Below are positions 30,323 to 38,155 of a stretch of DNA of 64,000 bases, piece by piece. Each line of letters begins with the position of its first letter. Position 1 is the stretch's first letter. The stretch comes from G963674665 sp963674665 (lineage in GTDB: Bacteria > Desulfobacterota > Desulfovibrionia > Desulfovibrionales > Desulfovibrionaceae). The notes below the pieces were generated by a model. It saw only the letters and a list, made by a program, of their open reading frames with translations. It had not been told where the DNA came from and ran no database searches. The position numbers were made by a program, and so were the translations under genes. The stretch spans positions 248,001 through 312,000 of the forward strand of contig CAXXPL010000001.1 in NCBI GenBank assembly GCA_963674665.2, given 5' to 3'.

Positions 30323-31135
30323 ATGGAAACGTTGTTCGCTGGAATAGACATAGGATCCCGCTCCATCGAGCTGGTGCTGCACAACGGGGAGCGGGTGCTG
30401 GAATCCCGGCGTCTGCCCACCACCTTTGACCCCGCGTCCCAGTGCCGCCTGTTGTTCGACGGTGACCGCCCCAAAAAGGTGGTGGCCACGGGCTACGGCA
30501 GGGGGCTCATGGAGCGTCTGGCTCCGGAGCTGGATCTGGGCGCCGAAGTGGATAGCATCACCGAGATCAAGGCCCACGCCCTGGGTGCCTTTCACCTCTT
30601 CCCTGAAGCCAGGACCGTGCTGGACATCGGAGGGCAGGACACCAAGGCCATCGCCCTGTTTCCCGGCGGCAAGGTGGGCAAGTTCGAGATGAACGACCGC
30701 TGCGCCGCGGGTACCGGCAAGTTCCTGGAATACACCGCCGGCGTGTTCCAGATCCCTGTGGAGCGTTTCGGGGACTACGCCCTGGAAGGGGACACCGCCC
30801 CGAAGATCAACAGCATGTGTACCGTGTTCGCCGAGACCGAGGCCACCTCGCTCATGGCCCAGGGCATCAAGCCCCAGAATATCGCCCTGGGGCTGCACGA
30901 GGCCATCGTGAACCGTACCGTGAACATGCTGGGCAGGGTGGGGCTCACCTGGCCCCTGGTGTTTGCCGGAGGCGTGGCCCATAACCCCTGTGTGCGCTCC
31001 CTGCTGGCCAAGAAGCTCGGCACCGGCGCGGACAAGCAACTGCTGGTGCCCAAACGAACCGGACATGAACGGCGCCTTGGGCGCCGCCCTCTGGGCCGCA
31101 CGGGAGTAAGGGGAAAACGGTTGGAAATAATATGA
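30323..31135 (+). CDS. HgdC/BadF-type ATPase activator of the reductase, C-terminal frameshift
   Basis: 270 residues as read. It is an ASKHA-fold ATPase that passes electrons to the double-cubane reductase. Seen are AGIDIGSRSIELVL, TGYGRG, VLDIGGQDTKAIAL, the cluster-binding NDRCAAGTGKFLE (one [4Fe4S] shared by a dimer) with MCTVFAETE, and FAGGVAHN. The last 28 residues (KRTGHERRLG...) do not fit the family. Removing one A in the AAA at 31052-31054 gives LVP-NEPDMNGALGAALWAARE and a stop at 31109, exactly the family ending. So a one-base insertion, real or artefactual, alters only the tail. Start ATG is assigned by homology. Confidence 0.85.
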   Translation: METLFAGIDIGSRSIELVLHNGERVLESRRLPTTFDPASQCRLLFDGDRPKKVVATGYGRGLMERLAPELDLGAEVDSITEIKAHALGAFHLFPEARTVLDIGGQDTKAIALFPGGKVGKFEMNDRCAAGTGKFLEYTAGVFQIPVERFGDYALEGDTAPKINSMCTVFAETEATSLMAQGIKPQNIALGLHEAIVNRTVNMLGRVGLTWPLVFAGGVAHNPCVRSLLAKKLGTGADKQLLVPKRTGHERRLGRRPLGRTGVRGKRLEII

Positions 31136-31229
31136 AAGGCATTGCCGGGGGGACACCTTTCTCTAGGTACGAACCCCCTTCCAAAGATTTCTAGATGAAA
31201 TAACCGAAAAGAGTTCTGGAAAGGGGAGC

Positions 31230-31270
31230 CCGAGGGGAAGAACCTCTTTCTAAAGAGGTTTTCCCCTCGG
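31230..31270. terminator. Bidirectional hairpin between activator and LysE genes
   Basis: CCGAGGGGAAGAACCTCTTT pairs with AAGAGGTTTTCCCCTCGG almost perfectly. It lies between two convergent genes and can serve both. Confidence 0.8.
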
Positions 31271-31305
31271 AACTTCTTTCTTGATTTTCCATAAACTCTT
31301 CGTTG

Positions 31306-31944
31306 TCATCCGCGTTCGGTAAAGGCCAGGCGGATGCCAAGACCCACGAGCAAGGCGCCCAGGGTCCGGTCCATCCATTTGCTGAAGGTGCGACTGTTCC
31401 TTAGCTTGGTGGTGATCCTGTCTCCCAACAAAATGAGGGGCGGTTCGATGAACGCCGCCACCACGATGATCAGGGTGCCGTGCAGGAGCAGTTGCGCCCA
31501 CACCGGTCCGGATCCCTCCACCACGAACTGGGGCAGGAAAGCCAGGAAGAAGAGTGCGACCTTGGGGTTGAGCAGGTCGATGAACACGCCCTGGCGGTAG
31601 ACGCGCCAGAAGCCGACGCCGGATTTCGCGCCATTGAGCAGGAATGACTCCCCGTTCGAGCGCAGTGCCTGGATGCCCATCCACAGCAGATAGATCACGC
31701 CCGCCCATTTAACAGCGGCAAAAGCCAGGGCGGTGGTGGCGATGATCGCGGACAGGCCCAGGGCGGCCAGGAGAACGTGGCCCATGGCGCCGGTCCAGAT
31801 GCCGAGCATGGCGGCGGTGCCGCCGCGCACGCCCCCCTTCACCGTATGCCCCATGATGAAGGCCATGTCAGGGCCTGGGGCGATGTTCAACAGGATGGCG
31901 GCGCTCAGGAAAAAAGTCCAGTGTGCAATATCGTATGAAAACAT
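31306..31944 (-). CDS. LysE/RhtB-family amino-acid exporter
   Basis: 212 residues with six predicted membrane segments. The N-terminal signature LNIAPGPDMAFIMGHTVKGGVRGG is the family mark, and FIDLLNPKVALFFLAFLPQF is the second conserved block. The family exports amino acids such as threonine, homoserine or lysine; which one is unknown. Start has AAAGGAGC. Monocistronic. Confidence 0.9.
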   Translation of the reverse strand: MFSYDIAHWTFFLSAAILLNIAPGPDMAFIMGHTVKGGVRGGTAAMLGIWTGAMGHVLLAALGLSAIIATTALAFAAVKWAGVIYLLWMGIQALRSNGESFLLNGAKSGVGFWRVYRQGVFIDLLNPKVALFFLAFLPQFVVEGSGPVWAQLLLHGTLIIVVAAFIEPPLILLGDRITTKLRNSRTFSKWMDRTLGALLVGLGIRLAFTERG

Positions 31945-32108
31945 GGCTGCTCCTTTTGCAAAATTGACAGGTAACGCGCCGATGCGGCAAAGTCAAATCT
32001 GTGAAAAAATAGAATCAAAAGGTTGACCGCATGAATGAATATCTTTTTAAAATACCTCGTTGTATTCTGGCGATGAACAAATCGGATGCCAAATCACCGG
32101 AGGTTTCC

Positions 32109-33007
32109 ATGGTCAAGCACTCCATGCTTTTGCCGATCTTCGTTGCCCTGTGTCTCTCACTGCTCTGCTGCCCCCCGGAGGGGAGCGCCGGTAAGGTGAA
32201 TGCCGGATACAGGGGGTACGCGGTCATTCGCGACGACGGCAACAACCTGCGCGAGTTCGGGGGAAACAAATACAAACAGGCCAGAATCATTTACCTTCTC
32301 AACCAGGGCGATGTTGTCAACGTACTTGGCGGCCAGGGAAAGTGGTCCGAGGTCATCACAGCGGACGGAGTGCGGGGCTGGGTGCATAACGCCTGCCTGA
32401 ACTCGGTGGGCTGGCGGCCCGGCCTGCAGATCTGCCCCAATGATTTGCCCCGACGGTATCCAGTGGACCTGGACGGCGACGGGCACAAGGAGTCGCTGTT
32501 CTCTTTGGTGGACCGCCCTTCGATGGATGGGGGCGAAGGGGTTCCCGAGCTTCGGACGTTTCGAACTTCGTGCTGTGGCGGGCGCAGGCAGTGGAAGGTC
32601 CGCTTCTGTTCACCTGTCGGGACTGGGGCATCTACTGGCCCGGCGCTGTCGGGGACCTGGACGGCGACGGCATGGTGGAGCTCATCGCCCAGGAGCCGCA
32701 ATCCGACGTTTCGCCCAGCTCCTTCATCCTGGCCCGCTGGAACGGAAACTCCTTCGAGCTTGTGAGCAATGGCTGGTCGCTTCTGGAACACCCTCTCGGG
32801 TCCGGGATTTTTCATCAAGAGCAATATGAATATGACGGCCAGCCCGTGACCTGGATCATGGACGTGAAGGGGGTGGACAGCCCGGGTGTGGCACGGGCCA
32901 CCATCTACAGCTTCGGGGCACAGGGGAACACCCTTGTGGGCGTGGCCCAAGTGAGCATGAACGAACAGGGCGCCCGAATTCTGCAGTGGCTGGAACCCCT
33001 GCATTAG
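32109..33007 (+). pseudogene. Secreted SH3-domain plus DxDGDG-repeat protein, frameshifted
   Basis: Starts at ATG 32109 (GGAGG five bases upstream) with a signal peptide, then a bacterial SH3-like domain (RDDGNNLREFG... GDVVNVLGGQGKWSEVITADGVRGWVHNACL) and a calcium-type repeat VDLDGDGHKESLFSL. The frame then breaks near 32530-32541. Adding one G to the G-run at 32538-32541 joins it to VSNFVLWRAQAVEGPLLFTC... GDLDGDGMVELIAQ... ending at TAG 33007. The second repeat mirrors the first, so the rejoined product of about 300 residues is convincing. Its TAG stop is also the first triplet of a palindromic repeat copy. Confidence 0.75.
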
Positions 33008-33130
33008 GGAAGCGCCGCATAATCGCCCGCTGGCTTCGTTGCCGCGAAAAAGACAAATCCTCGTGTATGTCGGAATACACGTCGGCCTTGTCTTTTCCTT
33101 GCGCCTCGCCAGCGAACAATGGCAGAATGC
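33005..33130 (+). repeat. Palindromic repeat element, copy C
   Basis: TAGGGAAGCGCCGCATAATC begins the copy at the stop codon of the SH3 gene. Inner arms CGCTGGC... AAAAAGACAA... TCGTGTAT and ATACACG... TTGTCTTTTCC... GCCAGCG pair well. The right tail is degenerate or lost. Confidence 0.8.
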
Positions 33131-33228
33131 TACCCGGCCAAAGTCTGGGGTTGTGACCTTTGTGACGAGCGAATAAAACGGCAAATCACAGTTATACATC
33201 TCCATGAATGGGATTCGAGGATATTCTT

Positions 33229-33978
33229 ATGTACGATAAAACATCGCTTGCTGGCCATGTGCTATCCTTTGTCGATTTTCAGCCAGTCGATGCGATGTTG
33301 GACGTGGGTTGCGGTGATGGGCAGATGCTATTTGCCGCGAGCAAGGCACTGGAAGGGGGATCGTTTTTCGGAATTGACATGATGCCGGCTTCGATACAAA
33401 GGGCTGAATCATTGTATCGGGAAGACAGTCGCCTAAATTTTGGCACCTATAATGTCGAGGAAGGGCTGCCTTGCGCAGACGGCGCGTATGACTACATCAT
33501 ATGCTGCAATGTCTTGGAGTGCATCATAAAGAAGAAGGATCTTCTTCGAGAGATGCATAGGGCGCTTAGGGGCGCTGGCAAGGTTATTATTTCCCATTTT
33601 GATTACGACACCATAGTATTCAATGTGGAAAATCGGGATCTTTATCGGAAGTTGCTGCACGCTTACAGTGACTGGAAACAGCCATGGATGACGGAATGCG
33701 ATCCCTGGACCGGAAGGAGGTTATGGGGGATTCTCAACAGCACCCCTGGTTTATTTTCCGGAGAGATGCGGTCATTCGTGCTGCATGAAGTAGAATACAG
33801 CGAAGGGAAAAAAGGGTATTCCTTCATCAAGGGAGAGTTGGCTGATCTCGTCAAGCATGGTGTAATAGCGTCGCATGAATACGAAATGTTCTCTACCGAT
33901 GTGGAGCGGGCTGCCAAGACCAACGAGTATTTTTTTAGTATCAATATGTATACTTATGTTGGAACCAAGATAGAATGA
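33229..33978 (+). CDS. SAM-dependent class I methyltransferase
   Basis: 249 residues. Motif I LDVGCGDGQMLF, motif II acidic FFGIDMMPASI, NVEEGLPCADGAYDYIICCNVLECI (motif IV region) and LRGAGKVIISHF show a Rossmann methyltransferase. The substrate is unknown. The ATG at 33229 has GAGG eight bases upstream; an in-frame ATG at 33208 lacks one. Codon use is more AT-rich than most neighbours and it lies between two repeat copies, so recent acquisition is likely. Confidence 0.82.
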   Translation: MYDKTSLAGHVLSFVDFQPVDAMLDVGCGDGQMLFAASKALEGGSFFGIDMMPASIQRAESLYREDSRLNFGTYNVEEGLPCADGAYDYIICCNVLECIIKKKDLLREMHRALRGAGKVIISHFDYDTIVFNVENRDLYRKLLHAYSDWKQPWMTECDPWTGRRLWGILNSTPGLFSGEMRSFVLHEVEYSEGKKGYSFIKGELADLVKHGVIASHEYEMFSTDVERAAKTNEYFFSINMYTYVGTKIE

Positions 33979-34150
33979 TGTGTCCCGGACTCGTAGGTGT
34001 TCAAGTCGCACACCTCCGGCAAAAGCCGAGGGGTGTGGCTTGCCGATTTTCTTCTGTGGGCCAGCTCTGACATGGCTACCTCGCTTGTTTTGTGTGCCAA
34101 GCCAAGGATGCCAGAAGCAAAGACTTTGGATGATCCCGTGACTACATCGT

Positions 34151-34280
34151 CTGGGAAAAGTACTGCATAATTGCTCGCAGGCCTTGTTGCTGTGAAAAGA
34201 CAAATCCCAGGCATGTCTGACTGCACATCGGCCTTGCTTTGACTTTGCGCCTTGCCCGCGAACAATTCTACAGCACATCC
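34151..34280 (+). repeat. Palindromic repeat element, copy D
   Basis: GGGAAAAGTACTGCATAATTG opens the copy and AACAATTCTACAGCACATCC closes the palindrome. The arms are more diverged than in other copies (TGACTTTGCG for CTTTTCCTTGCG). The tail with TTAATCAGCGC is missing. Confidence 0.75.
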
Positions 34281-34310
34281 TTGGACCGCATTATTTACGC
34301 GAGGTGCGTC

Positions 34311-34757
34311 ATGAGGCAACACCATGTGCTGCTTTTGCTACTGCTTTTCGTTCTGTTGCTTACGCCGGAGCCCCTTCGGGCCGGGCTCATCGTGTCCGCG
34401 TCCTGCCCCTGCGGGTATCACGTGGAGGGCATGTCTCTGTTCGGAGGGCGTTCCAACTACACGACCGTGTGCAGGATCCCGGCCGTGTGCGGGTCCGGCG
34501 CCGAGCTGCTGCTCGTGAACGCCCTGGCGCTGGATTCTGAAATGCTTCCCTGTTCCCTGGATGAGTTGATGCTGTACACCGACCCGGAGTTCGCATCCGA
34601 ACTCATGGGGGAAGCGCCCGACAAAGGGGCCAATGTGGTGGCCTCCTGGAACCTGTCCTCCATCAACAGGACCTTTGTACTGTATGACGTGGGGTATTAC
34701 TGCCCCAGGTGCGGCAAGTTTACCCTGCGTTTCCACCGCGTGGGATTTTGGGACTGA
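34311..34757 (+). CDS. Secreted cysteine-rich protein of unknown function
   Basis: 148 residues. A signal peptide with a run of leucines ends near PLRAG. The mature part carries SCPCGYHVEG near its start and YYCPRCGKFTLRF near its end, two CxC/CxxC knuckles that could bind a metal or form disulfides, plus VCRIPAVCGSG. No family recognised. The ATG has GCGAGGTG upstream; the coding frame upstream lies in repeat copy D and is not counted. Confidence 0.6.
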   Translation: MRQHHVLLLLLLFVLLLTPEPLRAGLIVSASCPCGYHVEGMSLFGGRSNYTTVCRIPAVCGSGAELLLVNALALDSEMLPCSLDELMLYTDPEFASELMGEAPDKGANVVASWNLSSINRTFVLYDVGYYCPRCGKFTLRFHRVGFWD

Positions 34758-34779
34758 GCGCCTGTGTTCGCGCGGTCAT

Positions 34780-34850
34780 CCGCGCAAAGGCGGGTCCTGG
34801 CGGCGAAGCCGTCGAAGCGCGGTGTCGATTCTTTTGCGCTCCAGGTAATA
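34780..34850 (+). repeat. REP-like double-hairpin repeat, copy 1
   Basis: 71 bp that match the copy at 37718 at about 83 percent (counted by eye). The better copy shows two adjacent hairpins (CCCGCC/GGCGGG and GGCGGC/GCCGCC) and then a shared GCGCGGTGT... ATTCTTTT... GCTCC... GGTAATA. Here the first hairpin is degraded. Confidence 0.7.
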
Positions 34851-34921
34851 GGAGCTCCAGGCAAGGCTGACGCTCAGTGGATCTCCGCCCCTGCGGAAGC
34901 GGCACCCTGCATGTTCTCTAT

Positions 34922-35949
34922 CTATTTCGCCATTGACAGAAAGAATAAAGCCTCCGCAAGGGACATGAGCACCCACCCCCACAAGGGGCCGGGAATCTCC
35001 CGGCGCGTGAACCACTGCCGTTTCCAGGCGCGGATTCCCAGAACAAACATGCAGGCGTAGAGCTCCAACCGCGCCGGCTGCAGGGTCAGGGAATTGCTGC
35101 ATAATTGCCCTCTGGCTTTGTTACTGCGAAAAAGGGAAACCCTCGTGTATGTTTAACTACACGTCGGCCTTGTCTTTTTCTTGCTCCTCGCCAACGAACA
35201 ATTCTACAGCATTTCCGGAAAAGTGATTAATCAGCGCTTCCTTAGGTACCCCCCCGACGGTAATCCAGCTCCATTCCGGCAGGGTGTGGATGGCGGCGGT
35301 CATGATGCAGGCCGAGATCAGCCAGGTTGCAGCAAGGGCAAAGAGCACCCCCTTGGGAGTAGCTGGTGCGGCCTGTTGCGGGGGGCGGCGTCGCAGGACC
35401 GTGTGCAGGGCCAGAGCGGTGAGGAAGGTCAGCAGCGGGGCGAGGAACCAGAGATGCCACTGAACATAGTCGTCTGCGTGCAGTGTCTCGGTCTTTTCGA
35501 CCTCGATGAGCACGAATCCGGGAATGATCGCGGTTTTCATCTGAAAGAGCCAGAAGTCCAGTATGCCGGAGGGGCGGGAGCGTAGCGCAGCACCTTCACG
35601 TAGTGGATCAGGGGAACGAGGAGCATGCCCGCCAGCGGCAGGGAGATGCCCAGGCGCCGGCACTTTGCCGGGAATAACCCCATGGAGCCCCTGGCGCGCA
35701 GGGATGGGCAGGCGAAATATCCGGCCGGGAGGAACAGGCCTGGCATGACGATGAAGTCCGAGAGCGCTACGAGGAGGTCGAAGATCCGCCAATGCGGACC
35801 TTGGCGTTCGGCCACCAGGGTATCAGGATGGAGTATGCGCAGGCGGCGTGCAGCATCACCACCAGCACGACAAGGGTGGTGCGCATGTTGTCCAGGGCGT
35901 GGAGCCGCTCCTGGCCGTGAAATAAGGAAGGAGCCGGTTTCCGTGTCAC
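34922..35949 (-). pseudogene. Acyltransferase-3-like membrane protein, shattered
   Basis: Three separate frames carry pieces of one polytopic acyltransferase: GQERLHALDNMRTTLVVLVV with MLHAACAYSILIPWW, then WRIFDLLVALSDFIVMPGLF with YFACPSLRARG, then ILDFWLFQMKT... WHLWFLAPLLTFLTALALHT... PEWSWITVGG. Frame changes fall near 35800-35815 and 35560-35578. The frame is then interrupted by palindromic repeat copy E, after which LTLQPARLELYACMFVLGIR resumes and ends at a TAG at 34922. The GTG start at 35949 overlaps the trmO stop (GTGA), so it was once coupled to trmO. Clearly inactive. Confidence 0.8.
35089..35244 (+). repeat. Palindromic repeat element, copy E, inside a gene
   Basis: Full-length copy, about 156 bp, from GGGAATTGCTGCATAATTG to GATTAATCAGCGCTTCCTTA. 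Acyltransferase sequence continues on both sides, so this copy moved into an existing gene. No clear target duplication is seen at the two ends. Confidence 0.88.
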
Positions 35950-36491
35950 TCCGAGACGAATCTGTTGTCCGAGCGCACGGTCTCGGCCTTGTGCGCGTTC
36001 CGGGTCAGCCAACCTTCACGCTCCGTGGTCATGGAGTCGAAACGCCCCACATAGGGCTTGATGTCCAAAAGCGGCGTGCCGTCCAGCACGTCCACGTCCT
36101 GAATGTGCAGCACTCCGTCAACGATGTCCAGAAGCCGGACCACGGACAGCCCGATCATGTTCGGCCTGCGGGGGGCGCGGGTGGAGAACAGCCCTCGCTC
36201 CTGATTGTCCATGAAGGGCTTGACCTTGAGCTTGAAGCTGTCGTTCATGTGGAAGTGGTAGAGCAGGTAGATGTGCGAGAAGCCGTCCAGGTCGGTCAGC
36301 CCCTCTTGGAACTGCTCCAGGACATGGACCTCTCCGGTCACGCCCTTGGCTCCCGCGGGCTGGATGGGCATGTTTTCGAGGTTGGTGAAGGGGGTGTGGA
36401 TGACGCCGATGGGGGAGAATATGATGTCGGACACTGCGGAATCCTTCATAATGGAGCGGTTGAGGTGAGAACGATGCATGAGGAACTTCAT
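35946..36491 (-). CDS. trmO: tRNA (N6-threonylcarbamoyladenosine37-N6)-methyltransferase TrmO
   Basis: 181 residues, the TsaA/TrmO beta-barrel family that methylates t6A37 of threonine tRNA using SAM. Seen are FSPIGVIHTPF, GEVHVLEQFQEGLTDLDGFSHIYLLYHFH, KPFMDNQERGLFSTRAPRRPNMIGLSVVRLL and the HIQDVDVLDGTPLLDIKPYV block. The start is uncertain: the ATG at 36449 would place SPIGVIHTPF about ten residues in, as in most members, and none of the ATGs has a clear ribosome site. Confidence 0.9.
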   Translation of the reverse strand: MKFLMHRSHLNRSIMKDSAVSDIIFSPIGVIHTPFTNLENMPIQPAGAKGVTGEVHVLEQFQEGLTDLDGFSHIYLLYHFHMNDSFKLKVKPFMDNQERGLFSTRAPRRPNMIGLSVVRLLDIVDGVLHIQDVDVLDGTPLLDIKPYVGRFDSMTTEREGWLTRNAHKAETVRSDNRFVSE

Positions 36492-36664
36492 CGGAAATTT
36501 CGAGCTTTTAAATGCGGGGTACTTCAGGCGGGCGGAAAAGTAAACAACCAGGCTAAGAGTGTCCGGGAGCTGCGGTGCGCCTCTCTGGATGTTGTGGGAA
36601 GTGATGGCTCGGGGAGCGAATCCTTACTCAATAGGACTCGCTCCTTGCGGAATGTATTACGTTC

Positions 36665-37516
36665 TTAGTCTTTATATACGATGGTGCCCACGGGCTTGCC
36701 TTCCAGGGCGTCAATGATGTGCTCGGGATGGCGCAGGGCGTCGATGATCTGGAACTGCTTGAGGGTCTTGGCGTGTTTGAGGAACGTCAGCACGGGTCGC
36801 TCCACGATCATATCCTCGAGGTCCAGGGCCAGCAGTTCGTCCACCGAGATGCGGTCGTAGTATTTCAGATTGTCGCGATTCTTGGCTTTTTTGGGATCCA
36901 CCTCGCACAGCCCCTTTTCGTCCTTGAGGTAGATCAGGGAGCGTGCGCCGATGTTCTCGGCCAGGAGGAAGGCTCCGCAGTCGGTGCGGTGGGGCGGGAT
37001 GGCGCCCTCCACCGGCGGGTGCTCGAAGAAGCCATAGGGCGGGATGCCGTAGGTGATGGGCAGATACCCGAGGCGGCAGAACATGGTCAACTGCTCCAGG
37101 TTGTCGCCGTGGCCGATCTTCACGCCCCCGTGTTTGGCCAGAAGCACGGAGAGCATTTCGGCGTTCTGCCAGGAGACCTTGTCTCCCAGTTTGGAGAGCA
37201 CGCCCGGAGGCATGCCCAGGTCCAGGCCTATGTTGTAGACGTGACGGGCTCTTGTGCCCCCCCCGGTCATGAGCAGGATCTTGTGGCTGTCCTTGGCCTT
37301 GATCAGGGTGTCCAGAATGGGCATGAGCGCTTTGGCGCCCCTGTCCATGATGGACTGCCCGCCGATCTTGAGGATGTTGATCTCCGGATGCATGCGGAAG
37401 TATTCCTTGCGCTCCGTGCTTTGCAACAGCCCCTTGCTGACCAGAGACTCGCCCATGAGGCCGGATTCAACATGCAGTCTGCCGGTATCCTGTTCTTCCT
37501 TGATTAGTTTGCCCAT
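36665..37516 (-). CDS. Molybdenum-storage-protein-like amino-acid kinase family protein
   Basis: 283 residues. LKIGGQSIMDRGAKALMPIL, LMTGGGTRARHVYNIGLDLG, then PPHRTDCGAFLLAENIGA and KDEKGLCEVDPKK follow the order of MosA/MosB of nitrogen fixers (KIGG... MDRGA... GxRARHVFxxGLDLG... IPPHRxDxGAFLLA). MoSto stores polynuclear molybdate or tungstate using ATP. Only one subunit gene is here, so a homo-oligomer or a different ligand (tungsten) is possible. A UMP-kinase role is less likely because the RARH block fits MoSto better. Start has GAGGCGG. Monocistronic. Confidence 0.75.
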   Translation of the reverse strand: MGKLIKEEQDTGRLHVESGLMGESLVSKGLLQSTERKEYFRMHPEINILKIGGQSIMDRGAKALMPILDTLIKAKDSHKILLMTGGGTRARHVYNIGLDLGMPPGVLSKLGDKVSWQNAEMLSVLLAKHGGVKIGHGDNLEQLTMFCRLGYLPITYGIPPYGFFEHPPVEGAIPPHRTDCGAFLLAENIGARSLIYLKDEKGLCEVDPKKAKNRDNLKYYDRISVDELLALDLEDMIVERPVLTFLKHAKTLKQFQIIDALRHPEHIIDALEGKPVGTIVYKD

Positions 37517-37717
37517 ATCCGCCTCGCTTGTTTCACGGTCTGTTTAAGTGGATGACGATAGTCGCCGCAGTCAAGACAGGCTCAAATCCAACTCTAGCAG
37601 CATTTTTTCAAGAAGTGGAGTCCCAAACGTTTTTTTTCCGATCAAGGGTCGGCTCACCATATATTATTAAGAGCGCAAAATGTTGAACTTTTTGTAGCTC
37701 GAAGGCATAAGGACAGG

Positions 37718-37788
37718 CCCGCCAAAGGCGGGTTCTGGCGGCAAAGCCGCCGGAGCGCGGTGTTAATTCTTTTATGCTCCGGGTAATA
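37718..37788 (+). repeat. REP-like double-hairpin repeat, copy 2
   Basis: CCCGCCAAAGGCGGG, then GGCGGCAAAGCCGCC, then GAGCGCGGTGTTAATTC and a GGTAATA end. It is the second copy of the 34780 repeat. It fills part of the 326-base gap between the MoSto-like gene and the small protein gene; the rest of that gap shows no gene. Confidence 0.72.
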
Positions 37789-37842
37789 AATGAAAACGGG
37801 AGGAGGAAATGCCCCCTCCCCCTGATACAGTGGCTTTACGAC

Positions 37843-38049
37843 TTATTTTTCGGTGGCTGCGCCCTTTTCCGCCTTCAGAAGCACGAGTTCGGCGCCGACG
37901 GCAGCGGCGATCTGATCGAGCTCCTGTTTGCGGATGTGTTCCACATAAATTTTCAGGTTCACGTCTGCCACACCCACAACGCGGAACCTGGGTTTCTTCT
38001 CGCCTTTTTCGATCTTGCGCCTTTCGCGGATGAAAATTTTGCCAGCCAT
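37843..38049 (-). CDS. Small basic conserved-looking protein of unknown function
   Basis: 68 residues, Lys/Arg-rich at the start (IRERRKIEKGEKKPRF), then an alternating hydrophobic pattern (VVGVADVNLKIYVEHI) and a short Ala-rich helix. The start has a perfect AAGGAGG. It is divergent from the PadR gene with two palindromes between them, so it is probably the PadR target. No family recognised. Confidence 0.7.
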   Translation of the reverse strand: MAGKIFIRERRKIEKGEKKPRFRVVGVADVNLKIYVEHIRKQELDQIAAAVGAELVLLKAEKGAATEK

Positions 38050-38090
38050 GGGAGCCTCCTTGCGGATACTTGGTTGAACGTCTATAAATT

Positions 38091-38137
38091 CCTTGTGGAG
38101 ACAAGGTTAACTATCATCTATGTCCTAAGAGGATATA
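38091..38137. promoter_or_regulatory. Two palindromes between the small protein gene and the PadR gene
   Basis: CCTTGT-GGAG-ACAAGG at 38091-38106 is a perfect inverted repeat; TATGTCCT-AAG-AGGATATA at 38119-38137 is nearly so. Both lie in the 106-base divergent spacer and are good candidates for PadR operators. A TTGTCT-like -35 for the minus-strand gene overlaps the first. Confidence 0.6.
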
Positions 38138-38155
38138 TGTCAAGGAGGATTTCGC

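Noticed and set aside
28931..31135. Calling the reductase pair a 2-hydroxyglutaryl-CoA dehydratase
   Set aside because: Only one large subunit is present and no CoA-transferase or acyl-CoA genes are near; the stand-alone double-cubane type fits better.
34764..35102. Frames on both strands between the Cys-rich protein and the acyltransferase remnant
   Set aside because: This stretch is repeat sequence and pseudogene remnant; the apparent frames cross the repeat boundaries.
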